From NCBI GenBank assembly GCA_900316415.1, contig ONCV01000010.1, positions 1 to 56,375 of the forward strand: a stretch of 56,375 nt of DNA, written 5' to 3'. The position numbers were made by a program, and so were the translations under genes. The first letter of the stretch is position 1; every line of letters starts with the position of its first letter. Shown here piece by piece: positions 1-7,793 of this stretch. The notes below the pieces were generated by a model, which saw only the letters and a list, made by a program, of their open reading frames with translations, searched no databases and had not been told where the DNA came from. Source of the stretch: an uncultured Eubacteriales bacterium. GTDB taxonomy: Bacteria > Bacillota > Clostridia > Christensenellales > Aristaeellaceae.

Positions 1-96
1 ATACTTGAAACCATGTTTCGATGTAGCGCCGTATACCAGACCGGTACGTACGGTGCAATGGGAGGGGCGAGGGTTAACGCCCTCCCTCTACCCTAT
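1..96 (+). mobile_element. 3' end of a group II intron (domains V and VI)
   Basis: Positions 26-56 fold as a domain V hairpin: GCGCCGUA pairs with the UACGGUGC arm, with a two-base bulge (C47, G48) on the 3' side and a short distal stem. AGC, the usual catalytic triad, lies at 25-27. After a 3-base linker, 60-93 folds as domain VI: GGG 60-62 with 91-93, AGGGG 63-67 with 85-89, GAGGG 69-73 with 80-84, and loop 74-79. A90 is left bulged as the branch-point adenosine. The intron would end in AU at 95-96, putting the branch A seven bases from the 3' end as in known group II introns. The reverse-transcriptase gene would lie upstream, outside the window. The fold was done by hand. Confidence 0.82.
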
Positions 97-227
97 CGGG
101 AGGGCCCGCGTTTGCCCCCCGGAAGGGCGGGAGCAAAATTTCTGCAGGTGGGGGAGACGGTTCAACCCCTTGATTTTCAAGGAATGCGCAAAAATTTCGC
201 GCCTTCCTTTTTTTCTTTTTTTCTGGG

Positions 228-233
228 TATAAT
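228..233 (+). promoter_or_regulatory. Possible -10 box (TATAAT) for the first sugar operon
   Basis: A perfect TATAAT lies 50 bases before the first permease start, but the -35 position holds only a pyrimidine run, so an activator would be needed. A 6-bp inverted repeat (CCTTGA/TCAAGG, 168-182) lies about 50 bases upstream of it and could be an operator. The rest of 97-283 holds nothing else I recognise. Confidence 0.35.
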
Positions 234-283
234 CTGGCCAGAAATCAACCGAAACAGCCCGGGAAGCAAAGGAGGGGCAATCC

Positions 284-1234
284 ATGAACCGACAGATCAA
301 TGCGCGGCCCCGGGGCAGCCTGGCGAAGCGGATGGCCCGCGCCGCGCAGCGGGACTGGCAGCTGTGGGCGCTGATGCTGCCCGCCCTGGCCTTCTTTCTG
401 GTGTTCTGCTACTTTCCCATGTACGGCGTGCAGATCGCCTTCCGGGATTACAAGGCTTCCTTCGGCATCACCGGCAGCAAATGGGTGGGGCTGAAGTTTT
501 TCGAAAAGTTCTTCAGCAGCTATTACTGCGGCCGGATGTTCCTGAACACCTTCCTGCTCAATCTGTACGGGCTGCTGTTCGGCTTCCTGATCCCGATCCT
601 GCTGGCGATCCTGCTGAACCAGCTGAACCGCAGGCGCTTCAAGGGGTTTGCCCAGACGGCCATCTATGTGCCCCATTTCATTTCCACCGTGGTGCTGGCG
701 GGCATGATTTACCTGTTCTTTTCCCCGACCAACGGCATCATCAACCACCTGATCACGGCGGCGGGGGGCCAGCCCATTTACTTCATCATGGAGCCGGGAT
801 GGTTCCGGCCCCTGTTCATCGGATCGGAGATCTGGCAGAACGCGGGGTGGAACACGATCCTGTACATCGCCACCCTGACCGGCATTGATCCCCAGCTGTA
901 CGAGGCGGCCACCATCGACGGGGCCACCCGCTGGGAGAAGATCCGGCACATCGACATTCCCCATCTGATTCCCATCGCCGTGATGATGCTGATCCTGAAC
1001 TGCGGGTCCCTGCTCTCGTCCAACACGGACAAGGCGCTGCTGCTGCAGACCAGCGGAAACATGCCCACCTCGGACATCCTCGGCGTCTATGTCTACAGCG
1101 TCGGCATCGCGGCCTCCAAGGCGCAGTATTCCTACGCCTCGGCCATCGGCCTGTGCCTGAACGTGATCAACTTCGCGATCATCATGCTGGTGAACGCCGT
1201 TTCCCGCAGGCTGAGCGACATCAGCCTGTTCTGA
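284..1234 (+). CDS. Sugar ABC transporter permease, LplB-like
   Basis: Inner-membrane permease subunit of a binding-protein-dependent carbohydrate importer, 316 residues as usual for the LplB/YtcP-partner family. The first membrane helix is around residues 26-46 and about six helices are expected. The cytoplasmic EAA loop that docks on the ATPase is clear at about 206-226 (YEAATIDGATRWEKI). The start is set by GGAGGGG at 271-277, six bases before the ATG. It is followed after 17 bases by the partner permease and then by two binding proteins. No ATPase gene is present; in this family a shared MsmX-type ATPase normally serves several importers (family knowledge). The substrate cannot be read from the sequence, but the neighbouring rhamnosidase suggests a plant-type oligosaccharide. 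Confidence 0.93.
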   Translation: MNRQINARPRGSLAKRMARAAQRDWQLWALMLPALAFFLVFCYFPMYGVQIAFRDYKASFGITGSKWVGLKFFEKFFSSYYCGRMFLNTFLLNLYGLLFGFLIPILLAILLNQLNRRRFKGFAQTAIYVPHFISTVVLAGMIYLFFSPTNGIINHLITAAGGQPIYFIMEPGWFRPLFIGSEIWQNAGWNTILYIATLTGIDPQLYEAATIDGATRWEKIRHIDIPHLIPIAVMMLILNCGSLLSSNTDKALLLQTSGNMPTSDILGVYVYSVGIAASKAQYSYASAIGLCLNVINFAIIMLVNAVSRRLSDISLF

Positions 1235-1251
1235 GAAGGGAGGGAGAACGA

Positions 1252-2190
1252 ATGGCACGGACTGCCGGAAAAATGCATTCGGGAACCCGGATCCGGGAAA
1301 CGGGCAGGGACCGGGTGTTCAACCTCATCAATCTGATCTTCTGGATCATCGTGCTCTTCATCGTGCTGTATCCCCTGTGGCTGATCCTGATCGCCTCGGT
1401 TTCGGATCCGGACGCGGTGCTGCAGGCCCGGGTGCTCCTCTGGCCGGTGGATTTCTCCCTGATGGGCTACGAGGCCGTGTTCCAGTACCGGGAGCTGTGG
1501 GGAAGCTATCTGAACTCCGTGTTCTACACCCTGGCGGGGTCGGCGCTGAGCGTGGTGGTGACCCTGGCGGCGGCCTACTCGCTGTCCCGGCGGTTTGCGG
1601 GGAAAAAGCTGGTCAGCCTGGCCATCACCTTCACCATGTTCTTCTCCGGCGGCCTGATTCCCATCTTCCTGAACGTGCGGGACCTCGGGCTGTACAACAC
1701 CCGGGCGGTCATGATCCTGATGAACCTGGTGTCGGTCTGGAACCTGATGGTTGCCCGGACCTATATCCAGACCACCATCCCCAACGAGCTGTACGAGGCG
1801 GCGGTGATGGACGGCTCCGATCACTTCACCTATTTCTTCCGCTGCGTGCTGCCCCTGTCCGGGACCATCGTGGCCGTGCTGTCGGTGTATTACGGCGTGG
1901 CCCGCTGGAATGATTATTTCACCGGGCTGGTGATGCTGCGGGACCGCTCCCTGTATCCGCTGCAGCTGGTGCTGCGGGAGATTCTGGCGTCCCTGACCTC
2001 CACGGGCTCCTCGGACACCTTCTTCGCCGCCTACGCGGACAACCTGGGCGGCCTGCAGGAGGCGCTGCGGAAGGCGGAGGTGGCCAAGTACTGCTGCATC
2101 GTGGTTTCCACCGTGCCCGCCGTGGTGCTGTACGTGTTCATGCAGAAATACTTCGTCAAGGGCGTCATGATCGGCTCGCTGAAGGGCTGA
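1252..2190 (+). CDS. Sugar ABC transporter permease, LplC/YtcP-like
   Basis: Second permease of the importer, 312 residues. It has the typical early helix (NLIFWIIVLFIVLYPLWLIL), an EAA loop (LYEAAVMDGSDHFTYFFR) and the family-typical C-terminus ending KYFVKGVMIGSLKG. The reading frame is open further upstream, but the ATG at 1252 is chosen because GAAGGGAGGGAG sits just before it and the upstream part overlaps the previous gene. It forms the heterodimeric membrane channel with the preceding protein. The same pairing recurs at 33291-35099 and 49164-50984 in this window. Confidence 0.93.
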   Translation: MARTAGKMHSGTRIRETGRDRVFNLINLIFWIIVLFIVLYPLWLILIASVSDPDAVLQARVLLWPVDFSLMGYEAVFQYRELWGSYLNSVFYTLAGSALSVVVTLAAAYSLSRRFAGKKLVSLAITFTMFFSGGLIPIFLNVRDLGLYNTRAVMILMNLVSVWNLMVARTYIQTTIPNELYEAAVMDGSDHFTYFFRCVLPLSGTIVAVLSVYYGVARWNDYFTGLVMLRDRSLYPLQLVLREILASLTSTGSSDTFFAAYADNLGGLQEALRKAEVAKYCCIVVSTVPAVVLYVFMQKYFVKGVMIGSLKG

Positions 2191-2221
2191 GGCGGCCGGC
2201 GCCCCCTCTCACGGATTCCAT

Positions 2222-2237
2222 CAGGGCCGGAGCCCTG
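2222..2237 (+). promoter_or_regulatory. Intercistronic stem-loop before the binding-protein gene
   Basis: CAGGGC-CGGA-GCCCTG is a perfect 6-bp stem with a 4-base loop between the second permease and the binding-protein gene. It lacks a U-run, so mRNA stabilisation or processing that favours binding-protein expression is more likely than termination (inference). Confidence 0.45.
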
Positions 2238-2262
2238 TAATAGAAAAAAGGAGGTAAACCCC

Positions 2263-3768
2263 ATGAAGAAACTCGTTTCCCTGCTGCTTGCCCTGTGCAT
2301 GCTGATGAGCGTCGGCGCCGCCCTCGCGGAGGAAAAGACCGAGCTGACCGCCTTCCAGTACGCGCTGGAGAACCAGAACACCGATTTCAACAACCTGTGG
2401 TTCTTCGACGAGCTGGAGGCGAAGACCAACACCCATGTGACCTTCGAGATGGTGAAGGACGCGGACTGGGCCACCAGTGTGAACCTGATGTTCGCCGTGC
2501 CGGACCAGATGCCCGACATGATCCTGCGCCACGCGGTGGACGTGGAGGAATACGGCGTGACCCAGGGCCTGCTGCTGCCCCTGGATGAATACCTGACCGA
2601 AGAGATCATGCCCAACTATGTCAGCCGCCTGAACATCAATCACGCGGGCGATTCCATCCCCGCCAGCGACGGACATACCTACTTCATCGGCTTCCTCATG
2701 GCCCAGAACGTGAACCACACCGGCACCTGGTACGTGAACCGGAAGGAGCTGGAGAAGCTGGGCCTCGAAGAGCCGAAGACCATCGAGGACGTGACCGCCA
2801 TGCTGCGCGCCATGAAGGCGGACGGCATCACCTGGCCCTTCTCCGCGTCCTACACCCAGTTCGGTCCCGAGACCATCTGGAACCAGTTCGCCTCCTTCGG
2901 CGTGCCGGAGAACACCTATTACTACTACATCGACGAGAACGACAAGGTGCAGTTCACCTGCGGCCAGGCCGGCTGGCGCGCCTGCGTGGAATGGCTCCAT
3001 ACCCTGTATGAGGAAGGCCTGATGGATCCCGAGTCCCTGACCCAGGATTCCAACCTGTGGGCGAACAAGGTCAACAACGGCGAGGTGGGCTACTTCTGCT
3101 ACCTGCGCCTGATCAACACGGCCATCAAGGCGGAGAACGTGGAGAACTTCAAGTCCATCCTGCCCCCCGTGGCCGACGGCTACAAGGCGGCGGTGTCCCA
3201 GATTCTGGAGGTTCCGGAAGCCGGCGCTTACCTGACCCGGAACTGCAAGGATCCCGTGGCGGCCCTGAAGTGGATCGACGCCCAGCTGGAAACCGAAACC
3301 ATGATGGTGTCCCTGAACGGCAAGGTGGGTGAGCAGATCGTGCTCAACGACGAGGGCAAGTACGAAGTGATCGACATCCCCGCGGACAACGGCCTGTATC
3401 AGTTCGTGCCCGTCACCATGGGCCAGTTCTTCGCCCCCGGCGACTACTACACCTCCATCTATCAGATGGCGCCGCACCGCGTGGAGCGCTATGAGGACAG
3501 CAAGGCCTACGCGGAAGCCGGTGTGCTGGAATACAAGAGCTTCCAGTACCTGCGGGATCTGAGCAAGATGAGCAACGAGGACGCGACCGAGGCGGCCGAT
3601 ATCTACACCGAGCTGCAGAAGCTGGTGGAGGAATCCTTCTCCGACTTCGTGCGCAACGGCGTGACGGACGAGAGCTGGGACGCCTTCCAGGCCCAGGCGA
3701 AGAGCATCGGCGTGGAGCGCTACATCGAGCTGTATCAGAACGCCTATGACGCGTATCTGGCCAAGTAA
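2263..3768 (+). CDS. Secreted sugar-binding protein (family 1 type), no lipid anchor
   Basis: Extracellular solute-binding protein of 501 residues that should deliver oligosaccharide to the two upstream permeases. The signal peptide (about 1-23) ends ALA-EE and has no lipobox, so type I signal peptidase should release it. In monoderm bacteria such proteins are usually lipoproteins, so retention at the surface is unexplained. A near-perfect ribosome site (AAGGAGGT, 2248-2255) sets the start. The mature N-terminus is clearly paralogous to the next gene: both carry LTA-QY-LEN, DVEEYGV and LLLPLDEY. No residue-level substrate prediction is possible. Confidence 0.92.
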   Translation: MKKLVSLLLALCMLMSVGAALAEEKTELTAFQYALENQNTDFNNLWFFDELEAKTNTHVTFEMVKDADWATSVNLMFAVPDQMPDMILRHAVDVEEYGVTQGLLLPLDEYLTEEIMPNYVSRLNINHAGDSIPASDGHTYFIGFLMAQNVNHTGTWYVNRKELEKLGLEEPKTIEDVTAMLRAMKADGITWPFSASYTQFGPETIWNQFASFGVPENTYYYYIDENDKVQFTCGQAGWRACVEWLHTLYEEGLMDPESLTQDSNLWANKVNNGEVGYFCYLRLINTAIKAENVENFKSILPPVADGYKAAVSQILEVPEAGAYLTRNCKDPVAALKWIDAQLETETMMVSLNGKVGEQIVLNDEGKYEVIDIPADNGLYQFVPVTMGQFFAPGDYYTSIYQMAPHRVERYEDSKAYAEAGVLEYKSFQYLRDLSKMSNEDATEAADIYTELQKLVEESFSDFVRNGVTDESWDAFQAQAKSIGVERYIELYQNAYDAYLAK

Positions 3769-3823
3769 CCCGGGCGGGTGAAAACACAGCGAAAAACCAA
3801 ACAAAACGGACAAAGCAAAATAC

Positions 3824-3852
3824 TTGCCTGCCGCGGCGCGGGATGCTACAAT
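3824..3852 (+). promoter_or_regulatory. Internal promoter (TTGCCT-17-TACAAT, extended -10)
   Basis: TTGCCT at 3824-3829 and TACAAT at 3847-3852 are separated by 17 bases, with TG one base before the -10. Transcription would start near 3859, only about 11 bases before a strong terminator-like hairpin (3870-3912), and would read into the second binding-protein gene at 3929. Confidence 0.7.
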
Positions 3853-3869
3853 AGCATCATAAAGCTGCC

Positions 3870-3912
3870 GGGCACCGCCGAAGGGGATCCCCGGAGGCGG
3901 TGCCCTTTTTTT
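3870..3912 (+). terminator. Rho-independent terminator or leader attenuator
   Basis: GGGCACCGCC (3870-3879) pairs perfectly with GGCGGTGCCC (3896-3905). The loop holds a further GGGGATCCCC palindrome, and seven Ts follow. It ends transcripts from the upstream gene, but it also lies inside the leader of the promoter at 3824-3852, so it could attenuate the downstream gene. Confidence 0.8.
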
Positions 3913-3928
3913 GAGCAAAGGAGAATTC

Positions 3929-5476
3929 ATGAGCAACCGGGGAAGGTTTCTTTGCGTGCTGCTGGCCGCGGCGCTGCTGCTGGCCGGCTGTTCGGCGCGC
4001 AATGCGGAGGAGGGGCCGGCCGGGCCCGCCGTTTCGCTTACGGCCCTGCAGTACGAGCTGGAGAACATGGCGGTGGATTTCAACGGCCTGTGGTTCTATC
4101 AGCGCATGGAGGAGCAGACGGGCGTCCATGTGGATTTTGAGGACGTGAAGGATTCCGAGTGGGAGAGCAGCGTCAGCCTGGCCTTTGCCCGGGGAAGCAT
4201 GCCCGATCTGATCCTGCGCGGCTCCCTGGACGTGGAGGAATACGGCGTATCCCGCCATCTGCTGCTGCCCCTGGATGAATACATGAAGAAGGGCTTCCTG
4301 CCCAACTATGCCCGGCGCCTCCGGGAAAGCGGCCTGGAGGATCAGCTGACCGCCTCGGACGGGCACATGTATCAGCTGGGCTTTCTGATCTCCCAGGGCG
4401 TGAACACCAACGGGCATTTCTTTATCAACCGGAAATGGCTGGACGCCCTCGGGCTTCCCGTGCCGGAAACTGTGGAGGAGCTGACGGAGACCCTGCGCAG
4501 CTTCCGGAACGGGGATCCGAACGGAAACGGGCTCCGGGACGAGGTGCCGATGGAGTTCACCTTTGACGACAACAACACCGGCATCTACAACCTGTTCTCC
4601 TTCTTCGGCCTGCCCCTGAACGAGGAATACGTGTACGTGGACGGGGAAGGGAAGGTCGCCTTCGCGCCGGAGAGCTCCGCGTTTGCGGAAACGGCGGCCT
4701 GGCTGAACCGGATGTACCGGGAGGGGCTGCTGGACGTGGATTTCATCAGCCAGGGAAGCAATATCTGGGCCGCCAAGGTGAACGGGGGAAACACCGGCCT
4801 GTTCAGCTACTGGCGGCTGGGGAACACCGCGCTCTCCCCGGAAGTGGCCGGCATGTATCAGGTCATGCTGCCGGTGCATGCCGCGGATCACCGGGCCTGC
4901 CTTCCCCGGAACATGGACATCATCGAGTTCGGCGCGGCCCTGACCACGGACTGCCGGGATCCGGAGGCGGCCCTCCGGTGGCTGGACGCGCAGTTTGAAA
5001 CGGAGAACATGCTCATCTCCCAGAACGGCGCCCTGGGGGATACCCTGATCCGGCGGGAGGACGGCCGGTACGAGGTCAGCTATGTGCCGCCGGACAACGA
5101 GCTGTACCGCACGGTGCCGGTGATCTGCGGCCAGTTCTTCGCCCCGGCGGAATACTACGCGGGGGTGTACGTGCCGGCGGCCCACCGGCAGGAAAAGGCG
5201 GAATACTGCCGGCTGTACGGGGAGGCGGGGGTGCTGGAGGAGGTGTCCTCCAAGTATCTGACCGCCGTGGCGCCGAAAACCGCCCGGGAGGATTCCCGGC
5301 TGACCCGGCTCAAGGCGAAGCTGAAAACGATCATTGACGCGGCCCTGGTGACCATGATCACCCAGGGCGTGACGGAGGAGAACACGGCGCAGCTTCAGCG
5401 GCAGCTGGAGGAGGCGGGCAGCCGGGAATACCGGCAGATCTATCAGGAACTGTATGACCGCTGGCGGGGGGAATGA
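3929..5476 (+). CDS. Lipoprotein sugar-binding protein, paralog of the upstream gene
   Basis: Solute-binding protein of 515 residues with a genuine lipobox (LLAGC, Cys21), so it should be lipid-anchored on the outer face of the membrane. The ATG at 3929 follows AAAGGAG with good spacing; an in-frame TTG at 3911 lies in the terminator T-run and is unlikely. It is a divergent tandem paralog of the secreted protein just upstream. It has its own promoter and overlaps the next gene, a membrane-bound AraC regulator, by 4 bases (ATGA), so the two are translationally coupled. This coupling suggests a role in sensing as well as, or instead of, bulk uptake (inference). Confidence 0.9.
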   Translation: MSNRGRFLCVLLAAALLLAGCSARNAEEGPAGPAVSLTALQYELENMAVDFNGLWFYQRMEEQTGVHVDFEDVKDSEWESSVSLAFARGSMPDLILRGSLDVEEYGVSRHLLLPLDEYMKKGFLPNYARRLRESGLEDQLTASDGHMYQLGFLISQGVNTNGHFFINRKWLDALGLPVPETVEELTETLRSFRNGDPNGNGLRDEVPMEFTFDDNNTGIYNLFSFFGLPLNEEYVYVDGEGKVAFAPESSAFAETAAWLNRMYREGLLDVDFISQGSNIWAAKVNGGNTGLFSYWRLGNTALSPEVAGMYQVMLPVHAADHRACLPRNMDIIEFGAALTTDCRDPEAALRWLDAQFETENMLISQNGALGDTLIRREDGRYEVSYVPPDNELYRTVPVICGQFFAPAEYYAGVYVPAAHRQEKAEYCRLYGEAGVLEEVSSKYLTAVAPKTAREDSRLTRLKAKLKTIIDAALVTMITQGVTEENTAQLQRQLEEAGSREYRQIYQELYDRWRGE

Positions 5477-7758
5477 GGAACGTGGGAGCGGGAAAGAAAC
5501 GAAAGCTGTCCATCTTCATGCGCTACGCGCTGTCCTATATGCTGGTGGTGCTGGTGCTGCTCTCCGCGGTGGTGGCCTATCTGTACCGGATCACGGAGCG
5601 GCAGGTGCGGGACAACCTGGTCAGCGCCCAGATCAACCGGCTGACCCGGATCGCGATCCAGCAGGAGGGGTACATCTCCGCCATGCTGAACACGGCGGAG
5701 GAGATCGGGCTGAATCCCCATATCGAGCCCTTCCGATACGACGAGGAGCCCTGGAAGGCCTATGACCTGCAGCTGCAGCTGGTTCCCTATACCTCCACCA
5801 ATCCCTTCTGCGATCAGGTGTATCTTCACTTTTCCGGGGATGACCGGATGTATTCCTCCGCCTCGTCCATGACGGTGGACCTTTTCGCGGAGCTGATGCG
5901 GTACGAGCGGACGGATCCGGAGGAGCTGAAGGCCCTGATTCAGGGAACCGGGCGGCTGACGGTGCTGCCGGCCCAGCGGGTGGTTTCCAACCTGGTGGAC
6001 GGCAGCGAGCCGCGGATGGTCACCTTCGTCCTGCCCCTGGGCGCCCATCCCGGCACCAGCAAGGGCACCATGCTGTTCCTGCTGAAGGAAAGCACCTATC
6101 AGAGCATGTTCGCCGACGCGATCGACGGCGAGATCAATACCTATATCTTCTCCGGCGAGGAAGTGCTCTCCGCCACGGAGGATCTGGAAATATCCCCCGC
6201 GCAGGCCCGGGAGACGCCGGAGAACGGCGCGCGGTACCGGGTTTTCCAGGAGAACGGCCGGTCCTATCTGGCGGTTTCCCTGGGCCGGCGCAGCTGGGAC
6301 CTCAGCTATGCCGCGGTGCTGCGCATGGAGGATGTCAACAGCGCGGTGCACGGCTCCCTGCGGGGAACGCTGGCCGTGTTCCTGATCCTGGCGGGCGTCG
6401 GGCTGCTGCTGGCCTTCTGGATGGCGCGGCGCCACGCCAAGCCCATCCGGGATATCTCCGACCTGCTGGCGGAGGACGGGGCGGAGCGCCGGGACGAGCT
6501 GCAGCAGATTTCCACCGGCATCCGCCAGCTGACCCGGCGCAACAGCGAGCTGATCAGCCGGCTGGATTCGGCCCTGCCCATGCAGCGGCACGACTTCGTC
6601 TTCCGCTTCATGAAGGGCCGCTTCCGCTCCCGGGAGGAGGCGGTCGCCGCCGCGAAGGCGGTGGGCCTGGAGATCGACCGGGAATACTACGCGGTCATTC
6701 TCTGCGGCGTGCCGGAGAACTGGGACTGGCCCCTGGAGCTGAACTGCCCGCCCTTTGACCGGTTCCGGGAGGTGACGGGCACCGGCGTCGAGCTGGTGGC
6801 GCTGAAGGGCATCCTGTACCTGGTGTTCTCCGACCGGCCGGAGCAGCTGCCGGAGTTGGCCGAGGCGGCGCGCCGGGCGGGAAACGAGGAGAGCGGGGGC
6901 TGCGCCACGGCGATCTCCGCCCTGCACCGGGATTTCAGCGAAGCCCCCTCCGCTTATCTGGAGGCGGCCACCGCCTATGACGACCGCTTCATCCGGGGCG
7001 GGGAGGCGGTGCTTTCCTACGATTCCATCTCCTCCAACGTGGCCGGCATCCTGCCCCGGGCCCAGAAGATCACCCATGCCATCAGCCAGGCGCTGGCGAT
7101 GGGCAGCCGGGAGCAGCTGGACAGCCGCATCAGCGAGCTGCTGCAGTTCCTGAAGAACAGCAGCATGTCCCCCTTTGCCTTCCGGATGATCTACAACGAT
7201 GTCATCGATACGCTGACCCGCAGCCAGGCGGCCGCGCTTTCCAGCGGACGGGACGCCCGGGAGTTCTACGACATCTTCTCCCTGTCCTCCTGCCAGTCCA
7301 TTGACGATCTGGACGAGCTGCTCCGCCGCCTGTGCGATTCGCTGCTGACGGACGCGGCCCGGGAGTCGGCGGACGCGCCGGCGGACCCGGAGGATGAGAT
7401 GGATCAGGTGGTGCGCTACATGGAGGAGCACTTCAGCGATCCGGAAATCTCCATGGCGGCCATCGCCGAATCCTTCGGCATCTCCACCACCCGGCTGAGC
7501 CTGTCCTTCAAGGAAAAGACGGGCATGACCCCGCTGGAATACCTGACCCAGCTGCGGGCGCAGCGGGCGCGGGAGCTGCTGGTCGGAACCGATCTGACCA
7601 TCCGGGAGATCAGCGTCCAGGTCGGGTATTACGATTCCGGCAGCTTCATCCGCCGCTTCAAGCAGGTGACGGGCGAAACCCCGCTGCAGTACCGGCGCAG
7701 CCAGAGCCCCGCCCCGGCGCCCGCGAACGGAACCGAAGCGCCGGAGGAAGAAAAGTGA
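5473..7758 (+). CDS. Membrane-anchored AraC-family regulator with extracellular sensor
   Basis: A 761-residue one-component regulator. Helix 1 (about 15-40) and helix 2 (about 295-317) flank an extracellular sensor region. A cytoplasmic linker then leads to a C-terminal AraC DNA-binding domain (about 643-745) with two helix-turn-helix units (ISMAAIAESFGIS and REISVQVGYYDSGSFIRRF). This layout is known for Bacillota regulators beside LplABC-type importers. The start overlaps the preceding binding-protein stop by 4 bases. It probably senses sugar, perhaps through that lipoprotein, and activates this importer and rhamnosidase operon. No histidine kinase core is present. Confidence 0.9.
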   Translation: MRNVGAGKKRKLSIFMRYALSYMLVVLVLLSAVVAYLYRITERQVRDNLVSAQINRLTRIAIQQEGYISAMLNTAEEIGLNPHIEPFRYDEEPWKAYDLQLQLVPYTSTNPFCDQVYLHFSGDDRMYSSASSMTVDLFAELMRYERTDPEELKALIQGTGRLTVLPAQRVVSNLVDGSEPRMVTFVLPLGAHPGTSKGTMLFLLKESTYQSMFADAIDGEINTYIFSGEEVLSATEDLEISPAQARETPENGARYRVFQENGRSYLAVSLGRRSWDLSYAAVLRMEDVNSAVHGSLRGTLAVFLILAGVGLLLAFWMARRHAKPIRDISDLLAEDGAERRDELQQISTGIRQLTRRNSELISRLDSALPMQRHDFVFRFMKGRFRSREEAVAAAKAVGLEIDREYYAVILCGVPENWDWPLELNCPPFDRFREVTGTGVELVALKGILYLVFSDRPEQLPELAEAARRAGNEESGGCATAISALHRDFSEAPSAYLEAATAYDDRFIRGGEAVLSYDSISSNVAGILPRAQKITHAISQALAMGSREQLDSRISELLQFLKNSSMSPFAFRMIYNDVIDTLTRSQAAALSSGRDAREFYDIFSLSSCQSIDDLDELLRRLCDSLLTDAARESADAPADPEDEMDQVVRYMEEHFSDPEISMAAIAESFGISTTRLSLSFKEKTGMTPLEYLTQLRAQRARELLVGTDLTIREISVQVGYYDSGSFIRRFKQVTGETPLQYRRSQSPAPAPANGTEAPEEEK

Positions 7759-7793
7759 AGAAAACTGAATCCGCGAAAACAGGAGGGAATGAC

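Noticed and set aside
2221..4083. Minus-strand open frame of 620 codons
   Set aside because: It runs across two clear plus-strand binding-protein genes and a terminator, is low in complexity and has no start signals.
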